NCBI GenBank assembly: GCA_009787775.1
Contig: WQSQ01000001.1
Span: 65,924 to 110,103 of the forward strand
Source: Treponema sp.
Lineage (GTDB): Bacteria; Spirochaetota; Spirochaetia; Treponematales; Breznakiellaceae
Reading direction: 5' to 3'
DNA: 44,180 nt
In this document: positions 1-8,300 of the stretch, piece by piece
Numbering within the stretch: the stretch's first letter is position 1
Layout: every line of letters begins with the position of its first letter
Program-made: the position numbers and the translations under genes
The notes under the pieces: model-generated
The model's database searches: none
Seen by the model: only the letters and a program-made list of their open reading frames with translations
Told to the model about the DNA's origin: nothing

Positions 1-1166
1 CTATCCTTTGGATCGTTTCCTTTCGGGAAAGTTGCTCCTGCGGGAGTCAGGGAAACACCGGCTTGTGTGCAAAGAGCGGCAATCCGTTTCGCGCAGCCGT
101 CAAGTGAATCGAAGCTGACAAAATAACCGCCTGAAGGCCTCGTCCATTCGGCGATGCCGAGAGAACCTAATTCACTTTGCAATGTATCGGAAACCAGTTT
201 AAACTTGGGTCGCAGGATATCAGCATGTTTTTCCATATGTGCCATAACACCCGCGGCATCTTTAAAGAAACGCGCATGGCGCAGCTGGTTTAATTTATCC
301 GGTCCTATTGTCTGCACTGTTAACCGTTTGCGTATGTACTCGCAGTTTGATTTTGACGAAGCTATACAGGAAACGGAAGCGCCCGCGAAGCTCACCTTTG
401 AGAATGATGCAAATTGGTACACCATATTCGGGTTTCCAGCTTCCTCACAAAGACGGATTATATTCGGGATTGTTATATTGGTATTGCCAAGATCATGGAA
501 AGCATAGGCATTGTCCCAGTAGATTCGAAAATCATTAGCCGCAGGTTTTAGATTCGCGAAACGCTTTACTGTTTTATCACAATAAACTATACCTGTCGGA
601 TTTGAGAATTTCGGTACGCACCATATACCTTTTATCATTGGATCAGATGAAACAAGCTTTTCAATTTCATCCATGTCAGGGCCGTCATTTCCTATTGCAA
701 CAGGAATCATATCAATATGGAAATAATCGCAGATTGTAAAATGGCGGTCGTATCCGGGAGAAGGACACAGGAATTTTATTTGTCCCTGAGTCTGCCATGG
801 CTTTCCGTCACGTACTCCGTGAGTCATGTTTACAGCGACATTGTCAAACATTAAGGCAAGCGAAGAGTTACCGCCCACAATCACTTCATCAGGCGTTAAA
901 TCCAGAAGATCCGCAAAGATTTTCTTTAACTCAGGGATACCGTCTATCCCGCCGTAATTGCGGCAGTCTGTACCGTTTAAAGCTTTATAATCATCTGCTG
1001 AAAGGCAGGTAAGTATTCCGTTGCAAATGGAAAGCTGTTCATCGGAAGGAACACCCCTTGTCATATTGAGTTTTTTTCCCTTTTCTTTATGTTTTAAAAA
1101 GGCTTCTTCCAGCTCTTGCTTTAACGCAGATAATTCCGCTGCGCTCATTTGTGAATATTGTTTCAT
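1..1166 (-). CDS. PLP-dependent aminotransferase, MocR-like fold type I (3' end outside window)
   Basis: Translation from ATG 1166 (SD AGGA in the leader) runs to the window edge with no stop, giving about 388 codons. The protein starts MKQYSQMSAAELSALKQELE and continues with a fold-type-I aminotransferase pattern: a glycine-rich cofactor region (GGNSSLALMFDN), the segment FSNPTGIVY, then DNAYAFHDL and a SFSKVSFAGA segment whose Lys is the expected PLP Schiff-base residue. The family resembles the aspartate/alanine-glyoxylate aminotransferases annotated as 'Aminotran_MocR', usually about 430 aa, so about 40 C-terminal residues are probably missing. It lies 87 nt downstream of the MFS gene on the same strand but has its own promoter candidate. 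Substrate cannot be read from sequence; amino-acid transamination in the cytosol is the safe call. Confidence 0.85.
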   Translation of the reverse strand, partial: MKQYSQMSAAELSALKQELEEAFLKHKEKGKKLNMTRGVPSDEQLSICNGILTCLSADDYKALNGTDCRNYGGIDGIPELKKIFADLLDLTPDEVIVGGNSSLALMFDNVAVNMTHGVRDGKPWQTQGQIKFLCPSPGYDRHFTICDYFHIDMIPVAIGNDGPDMDEIEKLVSSDPMIKGIWCVPKFSNPTGIVYCDKTVKRFANLKPAANDFRIYWDNAYAFHDLGNTNITIPNIIRLCEEAGNPNMVYQFASFSKVSFAGASVSCIASSKSNCEYIRKRLTVQTIGPDKLNQLRHARFFKDAAGVMAHMEKHADILRPKFKLVSDTLQSELGSLGIAEWTRPSGGYFVSFDSLDGCAKRIAALCTQAGVSLTPAGATFPKGNDPKD

Positions 1167-1186
1167 GCTTATTCCTATCGCCTTAT

Positions 1187-1214
1187 TTTATACATTTTTA
1201 ATACCTTTCGCCAA
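1187..1214 (-). promoter_or_regulatory. Candidate sigma70 promoter for the aminotransferase gene
   Basis: On the minus strand TTGGCG (1209-1214) and TATAAA (1187-1192) are separated by 16 nt, and the -10 lies 20 nt before the ATG with an SD between. The match is moderate. Confidence 0.35.
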
Positions 1215-1253
1215 TAGGCATAATAGAAATATTATCCGTGAACCTTGCGAAAA

Positions 1254-2432
1254 TCATGAACCTGAATGATTTTTTCCTTTCAGAAAAACAATCAATAGAA
1301 CTGCGGCTAACAGAGATAGACAAGCGCCGAATATAAACGGAACCTTTGATCCGAAGTTTGTCCATAAAACTCCCGCTATTATACTTGCCGGAAGAAGAGC
1401 GGCTCCCGCTACAGTAGAATGAAGGCCCAGCATTGTTCCTTTTAATTCGCCCGGAGCGATTTCAGCTACAAAGGCGCGTTCTACACCTGTTATCATCGCG
1501 GTATAAAGTCCGTAAAGAATAAATGTAAAAACAAACGCCGCCGGAGCCGCGGCGAAAGCAAAACCGAAATAGCAAACAGAGAAAATGATGTAACCGGGAA
1601 CCAGCAGGTTTTTTCGCCCTATTTTATCTGATAATTTTCCAAGCGGTATGGAAAAAACAGCGGCAACCGCGTGGTAAAGCAGAAACAGCAGAATAACATT
1701 TATTTCGTTAAATCCCGCATCGCTTGCCTTCAGAATCATAAATGCTTTAGACGAGTTTCCCAATGTAAAAATAAAAACAACAACAAGATATAGTTTTAAC
1801 TGATTATCAATATTCTTAATGTTTTTCCAGAATGGCTGCTTTTTTACTTCAATTGATTCGGTTTCTTTTACACGTTTCTTTTCTTTAACAAAAATAAACA
1901 TGATAAGCCCTATAACCGCGGGGATCATTGAAAGCGCAAAAAGATTCTTATAATCATAATTGCCGTCTAAGTTTCTTATTAATAAATAAATAATCAATAT
2001 ACCAGTTCCGGCTCCCGCCATGTCAAGCGCTTTGTGAATACCGAATGCCTTGCCCATGTTTTGCGCTCCCGCGCTTTCGCTTACAAGAACATCGCGCGGA
2101 GAAGTGCGTATGCCTTTTCCAAGTCTGTCAATAACACGCGCTCCCAGTATTCCTGCCCATGAGGATGCGAATAACAAACCTATCTTGTATATAAGACCGG
2201 CAGCGTAACCGGAAAAAGCCAGTAATTTCTTTTTCTGAAACCTGTCGGTAAGGTAACCTGAATAGACTTTTAGCAGACTTGCAAGGCTTTCCGCGATACC
2301 TTCTATTATTCCGACCAAAACGTGAGTCGCGCCGAACGCGCCTACCAGATACAGCGGAATAAGAGGATATACCATCTCAGTGCTTAAATCGGTGAAAAAG
2401 CTGATTAATCCCAGAAAGAAAATATTAAGCAT
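1254..2432 (-). CDS. Major facilitator superfamily (MFS) transporter
   Basis: A 392-aa hydrophobic protein with about 12 predicted membrane segments. The loop between helices 2 and 3 has an MFS motif A-like sequence (GYLTDRFQKKK, about residues 58-68), and the equivalent loop of the second half reads GKLSDKIGRKN. The N-terminus (LISFFTDLSTEMVYPLIPLY) is typical of inner-membrane MFS permeases of the multidrug or sugar efflux type; the substrate is unknown. A basic cytoplasmic loop around residues 185-210 (KEKKRVKETESIEVKKQ) separates the two six-helix halves. No SD precedes the ATG; the -10 box is only 11 nt upstream, so translation may start on a near-leaderless mRNA. It is followed on the same strand by the aminotransferase gene. 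Confidence 0.88.
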   Translation of the reverse strand: MLNIFFLGLISFFTDLSTEMVYPLIPLYLVGAFGATHVLVGIIEGIAESLASLLKVYSGYLTDRFQKKKLLAFSGYAAGLIYKIGLLFASSWAGILGARVIDRLGKGIRTSPRDVLVSESAGAQNMGKAFGIHKALDMAGAGTGILIIYLLIRNLDGNYDYKNLFALSMIPAVIGLIMFIFVKEKKRVKETESIEVKKQPFWKNIKNIDNQLKLYLVVVFIFTLGNSSKAFMILKASDAGFNEINVILLFLLYHAVAAVFSIPLGKLSDKIGRKNLLVPGYIIFSVCYFGFAFAAAPAAFVFTFILYGLYTAMITGVERAFVAEIAPGELKGTMLGLHSTVAGAALLPASIIAGVLWTNFGSKVPFIFGACLSLLAAVLLIVFLKGKNHSGS

Positions 2433-2443
2433 ACAGTTGATAC

Positions 2444-2472
2444 AATATAATTAAAACCATGTATAAAATCAA
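2444..2472 (-). promoter_or_regulatory. Sigma70-like promoter of the MFS gene with very short leader
   Basis: TTGATT (2467-2472), a 17-nt spacer, and TATATT (2444-2449) on the minus strand. Only 11 nt separate the -10 from the ATG at 2432, and no SD is present in that gap, so the mRNA leader would be about 4-5 nt. Confidence 0.6.
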
Positions 2473-2480
2473 TGCGCGTT

Positions 2481-5204
2481 TTACTTTGAAGTCAGGTTAT
2501 ATACGCCGTCCCAGGAATCCTCAGGCGGTGATTTATGGAACTTAATGCTGCGTTCAAGGAAGATTTTAGAAGGTTCGTCGTTACTCTTGATTGAACGCGC
2601 TTCCTTGAAACCTAATGCCGCCTGTTTCCAGTTGCGCTGTTCAAAATCGGCAAGCGCTTGGTGAAAAACCATTACCATTCTTTTGTCAGGTTCGTCTGCG
2701 GTATCCGCCATGTCAATAAGTTCGCAAAGACGCACCGGCTCATTAATGCCGACAACGCGGACCCTGTCAAGCTGCCTGTAAAGAAGGTTGTTCTCTGTTT
2801 CATTTATAGTATATTCCGACGCAAGTATCCATGTTCCGTATTGTTTATTTACACCCTCAAGGCGCGCGGCAAGATTAACCGCGTTTCCCATGATTGTATA
2901 GTTCATCTTGTCTGCTGTACCCATGTTGCCAGCGACCATGCTGCCTGTATTGACACCTATGCGGGTTAAAAGGGGAAGAGGCGATAATTTATGCTCTAGA
3001 ATAGTTTTGTTTAATTCTGCTTCTGCTTTCTTTAATTTGATTGCGGAAATACATGCGCGAAGCGCATGATCCTTTAGTTCAAGAGGAGCGCCGAAGAACG
3101 CTATAATCGCGTCTCCTTCGTATTTATCGATTGTGCCTTTTTCCACAAGAATAATATCGCTCATCGCGCTCAGATATTTATTAAGCAGCCTTACAAGTTC
3201 TTCAGGATCAAGCTGTTCTGAAATGGAGGAAAATCCTTTAACATCGGTGAATATTGCCGTCATGTGGCGTTTTGTGCCTCCAAGCTGAAGGCGCGAAGGA
3301 TTGGAGATAATTTCTTTAACTACATCGCCTGAAACATATGTGGAGAACGCTGTGCGGATAAAGTGCTTTTCCTTTTCTGAATGAGCATAGGAATATATCT
3401 CGCGGATTATAAGCGCAGATAGCATTGCGAGTGTAATTCCGAGAGACCCGATATAAATCCCTGTAAAACGGAACAGCAGTACAGCGCCTGCAAGTAATAT
3501 CAGGACGGCGGCGAATCCGAAAGCCGCGCGGATTACAGGAGCAAGGCTGCCTGTAACATGGAAGAAAAGCGGAACAAAAACAATCATTATCAGAATGCTC
3601 CACCAGAAACTTAAAGGAGTAATGAAAGAGCCCGCAAGGATTGTATTAAGCACAACACCGTGAGTGCCTACATTGTTATACTGTCCGTGAAACGGATTAA
3701 CGCCGATATCTGTTGTTCCCATATCAACGCGTCCAATAATGACAAATTTATCATTGAAAGCAAGAAAATTATCTGCGGTAAGTTCCCTGTAACGGTTTAA
3801 ATTGACAGCAAGAACATTGATTAAAGACAGGATATATTCAGCTTCATCTTCGATTACATCAGCTAAATCCTCGTATTCTTCGCTTAACAGTACTGTCAGC
3901 TGCCGCATTCTTTCTTCAATGTCCAGCTCCAGTATTTCACCCAATAGTTCATGCGCGTAATTGCGGCATTCAAGATATTCATTAAAAATATTACTGCCTG
4001 TCTCTTCCATTGCGGTGTTCCTGGCTGCTGCCGCTTCGTCAAAAAGCATGCTGATATAATTTAGGGTATCGGGGATATCGCTTATTAAAGGATCAAACTG
4101 CGTAAAAAAGCTGATTTGCGAAGAGGCAAGAGCGCGGCTGTAGGAATCCAGTTCAGCTTCCATTTGATCCAGAAGGGAAAAATTGGCGAATGAAACGTGA
4201 GTATAGCTTTCATAATAGTTTTCTTTTGGCCAGTCAAGCATGACTCTGCCAAGATGATCCATGGGAATGACAATATCTTTTATTCCGCCGTCCGGCATAT
4301 GCGCCTGCTTAAGCGTCATCTTCCTCTTTTCCAGATATATTTCAGGGTTTCCCAGATAATTTAAAAGCGGAGCGAAAGCAAGCTGAGTATACCAGTGATC
4401 AAAAATATTCTGGACAAGATAAATCCGCCTTCTTACTCCGTCTCTGTCAACTTCGGCGTTTGTAAAACCGGCTCCTTTTGCCGCGCGGGAAAAAATCGGC
4501 AGCGCGGGAAGGATATCGATATATTTATCTCCCATCGAAACATTGGGGGCGGCATTTACTGTAATGGAGAATCTTTCTTGCGCAAGAAAACGGCGTTCAG
4601 CTTCTTCGCCTTCAAGATGAAAAGGACGCAGACCGAGAGTAGACCACCCTCTGCCGAAAAGGGCAATTGCCTGCGCAAGATAAAGATCGTTATCTCGCGC
4701 TACTGTCTGCGCTTTTATGTAAAGATCGTTTCTTTTTTCATCAATTACACGCGAGAATGAATTTGCATAATCATCCACATCGCTTAGAGGTATCCAGCCG
4801 TTCCTTATAGCGGAGAAAAGTTCCCGCGCCGATATATCAATTTCTGTAAAGCTGCGGTCAAAATCATTGCTTAGCCCGTAATCAAGGTACAGGCTGTCTA
4901 CTCCCTGAGGTCCTTTGTCAATATACTCAATATCCAGAATTGCCGCTCTTGCTCCGTACTCTTTAAGGCGCAAAAGACCGTCCGCAGGAATGGCGCGCGG
5001 CCAGGGAAAGATACCGTAATATGAGATAGCTAAATCGTCGACATCAAGAAAAACAATATCGGATAATAATTCGCGTTCAGGTCTGAACCGCAGGAACAGA
5101 TCATAAAGCCGGTCTTCCAGCAAGGAAAGCGTATCTGTTGCATACAAAACTGAAAACACTAACGCGGCGCTTAAGCCTAACAGTAAGTTTCTTATCTTTT
5201 TCAT
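2481..5204 (-). CDS. CHASE2-domain class III adenylate cyclase
   Basis: 907 aa. After an N-terminal membrane anchor (about residues 5-25) comes an extracytoplasmic CHASE2 sensor domain (IVFLDVDD near residue 50, FPWPRA, then ...FVIIGRVDMGTTD) with a long, probably helical, acidic insert at about 345-470. Three membrane helices (about 525-605) lead to a class III cyclase domain. Metal-binding Asp residues are seen in AIFTDVKGF (near 654) and KYEGDAI (near 697). The Lys of DKYEGD and the Thr of NYTIMGNAVNLAARLE match the Lys/Thr pair of class IIIb adenylate (not guanylate) cyclases, and the Asn and Arg of the latter motif are the transition-state residues. The C-terminal about 70 residues look TPR-like. 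It is the last gene of a four-gene module, 21 nt after fecR. Predicted to make cAMP in response to a periplasmic cue. Confidence 0.92.
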   Translation of the reverse strand: MKKIRNLLLGLSAALVFSVLYATDTLSLLEDRLYDLFLRFRPERELLSDIVFLDVDDLAISYYGIFPWPRAIPADGLLRLKEYGARAAILDIEYIDKGPQGVDSLYLDYGLSNDFDRSFTEIDISARELFSAIRNGWIPLSDVDDYANSFSRVIDEKRNDLYIKAQTVARDNDLYLAQAIALFGRGWSTLGLRPFHLEGEEAERRFLAQERFSITVNAAPNVSMGDKYIDILPALPIFSRAAKGAGFTNAEVDRDGVRRRIYLVQNIFDHWYTQLAFAPLLNYLGNPEIYLEKRKMTLKQAHMPDGGIKDIVIPMDHLGRVMLDWPKENYYESYTHVSFANFSLLDQMEAELDSYSRALASSQISFFTQFDPLISDIPDTLNYISMLFDEAAAARNTAMEETGSNIFNEYLECRNYAHELLGEILELDIEERMRQLTVLLSEEYEDLADVIEDEAEYILSLINVLAVNLNRYRELTADNFLAFNDKFVIIGRVDMGTTDIGVNPFHGQYNNVGTHGVVLNTILAGSFITPLSFWWSILIMIVFVPLFFHVTGSLAPVIRAAFGFAAVLILLAGAVLLFRFTGIYIGSLGITLAMLSALIIREIYSYAHSEKEKHFIRTAFSTYVSGDVVKEIISNPSRLQLGGTKRHMTAIFTDVKGFSSISEQLDPEELVRLLNKYLSAMSDIILVEKGTIDKYEGDAIIAFFGAPLELKDHALRACISAIKLKKAEAELNKTILEHKLSPLPLLTRIGVNTGSMVAGNMGTADKMNYTIMGNAVNLAARLEGVNKQYGTWILASEYTINETENNLLYRQLDRVRVVGINEPVRLCELIDMADTADEPDKRMVMVFHQALADFEQRNWKQAALGFKEARSIKSNDEPSKIFLERSIKFHKSPPEDSWDGVYNLTSK

Positions 5205-5225
5205 TTAGTTCAGCATAGTAATAAA

Positions 5226-5882
5226 TTAATCATAATCAAGGTTTATGGACATGTCTCCGTAATTAATCACTGCGGCAGCAGTCGTTGTTTCAGGTGGCGG
5301 CGCGCCGACAGGCGAAGAAGGAGCGAGGGATGAAGAGGCAACAACAACAGGGTTTACAGGAGCGCCGTCATTTCCTACAAAGGTATTGTTTCCCGGGTTA
5401 ACCATGACAACAGGCCCGCTGCTGCCGCCGAAAACCACACTGCCTTCATTGACGTTGAGGTTATAGGTATCAAACTCAAAAACAGTGCCGCGTACAGAAG
5501 CGCTCGCTACCGTACTTTGGACTGTCAGATTTGTCTTTGTTCCCGCAGGCGGGTTTACGTCCACCCTGACCCTTCCTGTCTGAAGATTCACATTAACATT
5601 TTCCGTATTTGAAGAACGCTGTATTTCCGAAAGGGAAAGACGCGTAAGGGGACGTACGGTAATTAAGGAACTGCCGACTTCGATTACAGCGGTGCCTCTG
5701 AAACCTGTTGATACAATTGTATTCTGCGCGATTGTATCGCCGATTCTGGCTGCGGAAAATGATGATGCGCCTGCAGCCTTAATTTCCACTTCGCCGGACA
5801 TCTCGCGCAGCACACCGTTCTGGCCGAACGCGCAGAATACAATCCCGGCTGACATTAAAATAACCGTTAAAAAACTTCTCAT
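5226..5882 (-). CDS. FecR-domain exported protein
   Basis: 218 aa, with a cleavable signal peptide (MRSFLTVILMSAGIVFCAFG) and then a FecR core: LREMSGEVEIK, then FSAARIGDTIAQNTIVSTGF, RGTAVIEVGSSLITVRPLTR and the typical VASASVRGTVFEFDTYNLNV with the G-S/T-x-F pattern. The C-terminus is low-complexity (Ala/Pro/Ser/Thr) with no further membrane segment. Unlike the classical Fe-dicitrate FecR it has no cytoplasmic anti-sigma part, so it is probably a soluble periplasmic or surface scaffold. The start at 5882 is fixed by an AAGGAG SD. It lies between the barrel gene (13 nt upstream) and the CHASE2 cyclase (21 nt downstream); FecR/CHASE2-cyclase pairs recur in bacterial genomes, which suggests a shared envelope-sensing role (inference). 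Confidence 0.85.
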   Translation of the reverse strand: MRSFLTVILMSAGIVFCAFGQNGVLREMSGEVEIKAAGASSFSAARIGDTIAQNTIVSTGFRGTAVIEVGSSLITVRPLTRLSLSEIQRSSNTENVNVNLQTGRVRVDVNPPAGTKTNLTVQSTVASASVRGTVFEFDTYNLNVNEGSVVFGGSSGPVVMVNPGNNTFVGNDGAPVNPVVVASSSLAPSSPVGAPPPETTTAAAVINYGDMSINLDYD

Positions 5883-5895
5883 TGCATCTCCTTAT

Positions 5896-7173
5896 TTAAA
5901 AAACAGATATAGTAACTGTCAGCTCAAGGCGCCATTTAGCTTTTTCATCCCGCCCTGCATTACCCATTGACGGAATAAACACTCCGGCTCTGGCGTTTAT
6001 CTGCAAATCAGAAGCCGGGCTCCAGATAAAACGGGTAAATAATTCAGGGCCAAGAAAGTACCCGTCAGAGTCCGCGCTTACGGGATAACCCTGAACAGTA
6101 CCAAGATCATTTCTTATAAAATACGAGGCGGCTAAAGAAAATCCTGTTTCCCGTGTAAAACGCGCCGAGTAATTCAGGCTGTACATGGAAAGCCCGGATA
6201 TTTTAAGTTTCAATACCTCGCCGAAATATTTTCCGGTTACAGTAGTAAAAGCGGTATTCCTGTCATTAACAGCGCCGCCTATAATCCTTGCGGTGAGTGA
6301 AAGACGGCTTTGAAAACTTGCCGGAAGCTGCCAGAACAGGCCAAAGTCGCCTGCAAACATCAGACCGTTTTTATTATTGTTATTTAATGCAGACTGCCAT
6401 AAACCAAGACTCCCGCCTGCCTCAAAAAGAAAACTGCCGAACGGAATACCCGCTTTTAAGGTAAAGTACTGGCTGTTATATCTTGAATCAGCGCCGTTTA
6501 CATCAAACTGACCGAGAAAGGAGATATTAAGATGCAGGAATTCAGCAATTGAAGGATGATCCCATTCAACAGCCGTTATAATCCTTTTGGAAGCAAAGTA
6601 AGTATTTACAAAGTCGCTGTAATCAAGCGGTAAATTAAAGGTTGTCAAGTCGTAATCTGTCAGATTAATACCGGCGTTTTTTTTGTAAAGCAAACCTGTA
6701 TACATGGCTCCGGCGCTGAATTTGCCGGACATTGTGTTAAAATTAAACTGAACCCCGTCAAAAAGCCCGTCTGCGATTAATGACAGAGGATCATTGTAGA
6801 ATATACGTCCAAACTTGATTCCCATACTGCCGAAACGAAATGAAAGCTCTGTGCGCAGAAGTTCCGGTACAATATAAGAACTGGTTTCTGTACTGGCGGC
6901 TTTGGTGCGTGTTACACCCAAAGTCAGACCTGCCGAAAGGTAGAACTCCCCGTTACCGCCGATAATGCCGGACAAGCGCGGCCAGATATCAGCTTTAAAC
7001 TCAAATGTATTTTCATCGCCGCCTACGCCGTCGAATCCTGTATATAAATTGGTAACTAGTCCTAAATCAACAGCGGAAACAGAGAGCGGCATTATAAAAA
7101 ATATCAATAAACAAAAGATTATCTTCCTGATACGGCGGCTGAGGCAGAAATAGATGTTACCGAAGCCTTTCAT
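5896..7173 (-). CDS. Probable outer-membrane beta-barrel protein
   Basis: 425 aa. The N-terminus is basic and hydrophobic with a signal-peptide-like stretch ending VSA about 35 residues in (IIFCLLIFFIMPLSVSA). The remainder is rich in alternating polar/aromatic residues and Gly, as in barrel strands (FYLSAGLTLGVTR, FLFEAGGSLGLWQ, LTARIIGGAVND), and ends in LELTVTISVF, with a terminal Phe, the classic outer-membrane insertion signature. It starts directly after the stop of the preceding gene (TAA then ATG, no gap), so translation is probably coupled. No specific family was recognised. Context with FecR and CHASE2 cyclase suggests an envelope sensing or secretion complex. Confidence 0.65.
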   Translation of the reverse strand: MKGFGNIYFCLSRRIRKIIFCLLIFFIMPLSVSAVDLGLVTNLYTGFDGVGGDENTFEFKADIWPRLSGIIGGNGEFYLSAGLTLGVTRTKAASTETSSYIVPELLRTELSFRFGSMGIKFGRIFYNDPLSLIADGLFDGVQFNFNTMSGKFSAGAMYTGLLYKKNAGINLTDYDLTTFNLPLDYSDFVNTYFASKRIITAVEWDHPSIAEFLHLNISFLGQFDVNGADSRYNSQYFTLKAGIPFGSFLFEAGGSLGLWQSALNNNNKNGLMFAGDFGLFWQLPASFQSRLSLTARIIGGAVNDRNTAFTTVTGKYFGEVLKLKISGLSMYSLNYSARFTRETGFSLAASYFIRNDLGTVQGYPVSADSDGYFLGPELFTRFIWSPASDLQINARAGVFIPSMGNAGRDEKAKWRLELTVTISVF

Positions 7174-7638
7174 TTAAAAGCCTTCCTGAGTCAAAATACG
7201 GTTAACATAGAAAAGAAATCTTTCTCCTGTTACATTCATTCCTGGATCGGCTCTGCCCTGAATAACATCCCTGTAAACCAGCTCCCTGTAAGCATAATGC
7301 GGATTTTTAAACATTGAATAAAAGAGACCGCCCTTTAAATTAAAGGATTTCATTAAAAGCAAAGATAAACCATCCAGCCGCATTGTCTGGTTCATTGAAA
7401 TATTCTTCGGCAGCAAGCTGCGTTCAGAGGCATAATGATAGGCTTCCTCATAACCGGAAACCGCTGTAATATTGGCCGCTTCCAGCACAAAGCGAACCGC
7501 CTGTGCATAAGTGACCGCCTTTGTGTTCAGCAGGTTTTCAATTTCATCCGCTGTAGACTGCGCGGCAAGAAAACAGGGCGCTGTAATAAAATAAAGAATT
7601 AAAAAAGTATACAAATAGCAGCTTCGCAGGTTTTTCAT
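7174..7638 (-). CDS. Exported protein of unknown function, first gene of the CHASE2 module
   Basis: 154 aa with a signal peptide (about residues 1-26, ending FLAAQS). The mature part is helical and charged: DEIENLLNTKAVTYAQAVRFVLEAA, then RLDGLSLLLMKSFNLKGGLFY, YRELVYRDVIQG and a GERFLFYVNRIL tail. The pattern resembles S-layer-homology-like or treponemal periplasmic helical repeats, but no domain can be named with certainty. It is the promoter-proximal gene of the operon reading to the CHASE2 cyclase and abuts the barrel gene. Probably a periplasmic partner of the barrel; this is inference from position alone. Confidence 0.7.
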   Translation of the reverse strand: MKNLRSCYLYTFLILYFITAPCFLAAQSTADEIENLLNTKAVTYAQAVRFVLEAANITAVSGYEEAYHYASERSLLPKNISMNQTMRLDGLSLLLMKSFNLKGGLFYSMFKNPHYAYRELVYRDVIQGRADPGMNVTGERFLFYVNRILTQEGF

Positions 7639-7685
7639 TTTGATCTTTTAATCCACTTCTTAACACACTAATAAACATTTAAATA

Positions 7686-7892
7686 TTGATCAATACGATA
7701 AGGGTAACTAACGGTCCGGGACCGGAGCAGAAGATAGAAGGTCTTACAGGCGTTACATTCCAGGGTACAATTAACCAGGATGATTTCGTAGATGCACATT
7801 TCCCCGGCGATTTACGCGATAAATACCTTGCAGGCGGCGTCGGTACCCATACACGTGCTGACAATGGTGCAGTGTGGACAAAGCAACCGTAG
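7686..7892 (+). pseudogene. C-terminal fragment of a repeat-type surface protein (gene remnant)
   Basis: An open frame of 68 codons with no credible start: the only initiator is a TTG and there is no SD. The residues IEGLTGVTFQGTINQDDF, then HFPGDLRDKYLAGGVGTHT and RADNGAVWTKQP, resemble the end of large treponemal surface proteins, where GPGTYTR...WTKQ-like motifs close repeat units. That comparison is from memory and not a search. The frame is flanked by non-coding sequence on both sides, so I read it as the tail left after loss of the rest of a gene. Alternatively it could be a small gene using TTG. Confidence 0.4.
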
Positions 7893-8290
7893 GAGTGACT
7901 CTGGTTATAAGCTGAAACCGCAGGCAGTTTAAGCGCTCACATGCTTCTCTTTCTGCCTTAGAACTGGTTCATCCTGCAGTCTATAGTGATATATCACTTT
8001 AGCCTATAGTGGCAGTTCACTTTAGACTGTAGTTAACATTCACTATAGCCTATAGTGATATTTCACTATGGACTAATGTGATACGTTATACAAGGCTGGA
8101 CTTTTATATCAGAATATCAATGAACAATGCAGGAAAATACCTTAAATATGTATATACGGCTGTCGTTTCTGCGTGTTTAAGCAAATGAAGAAACGTAAAA
8201 ATATTTCCCTTTTCGGTCATGCAAACCGGCAGTTTCAACCCATATATGGCATGAAAACAAAATTTAAACAAAAAAATCTTGTCATTATTT
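7893..8290. other. Non-coding region containing a palindromic tandem array
   Basis: About 400 bp without a convincing gene. It contains the five-unit 23-bp array at 7979-8085. The rest is AT-rich, with an A-rich stretch leading to the GGAGG SD of the kinase gene; no clear -35/-10 pair was identified. Confidence 0.6.
7979..8085. repeat. 23-bp palindromic tandem array 1
   Basis: Contiguous units at 7979-8001, 8002-8024, 8025-8047 and 8048-8070, plus a partial fifth at 8071-8085, each exactly 23 bp. A unit reads roughly GCCTATAGTGATATTTCAC followed by TATA: inverted arms CTATAGTG / CACTTTAG or CACTATAG around a 5-nt centre. Because units abut, the junctions are also palindromic; at 8041-8057 CACTATAGCCTATAGTG is a near-perfect inverted repeat. 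Units differ by several substitutions, yet the arms mostly remain complementary. There are no spacers, so it is not a CRISPR. Confidence 0.85.
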
Positions 8291-8300
8291 GGAGGAAGAA

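Noticed and set aside
154-1269. Plus-strand open frames over the aminotransferase
   Set aside because: They oppose a clear aminotransferase reading on the minus strand and have no SD or recognisable motifs.
7979-8085. Array 1 as a CRISPR
   Set aside because: Units are contiguous with no spacers, are diverged, and no cas gene is near.
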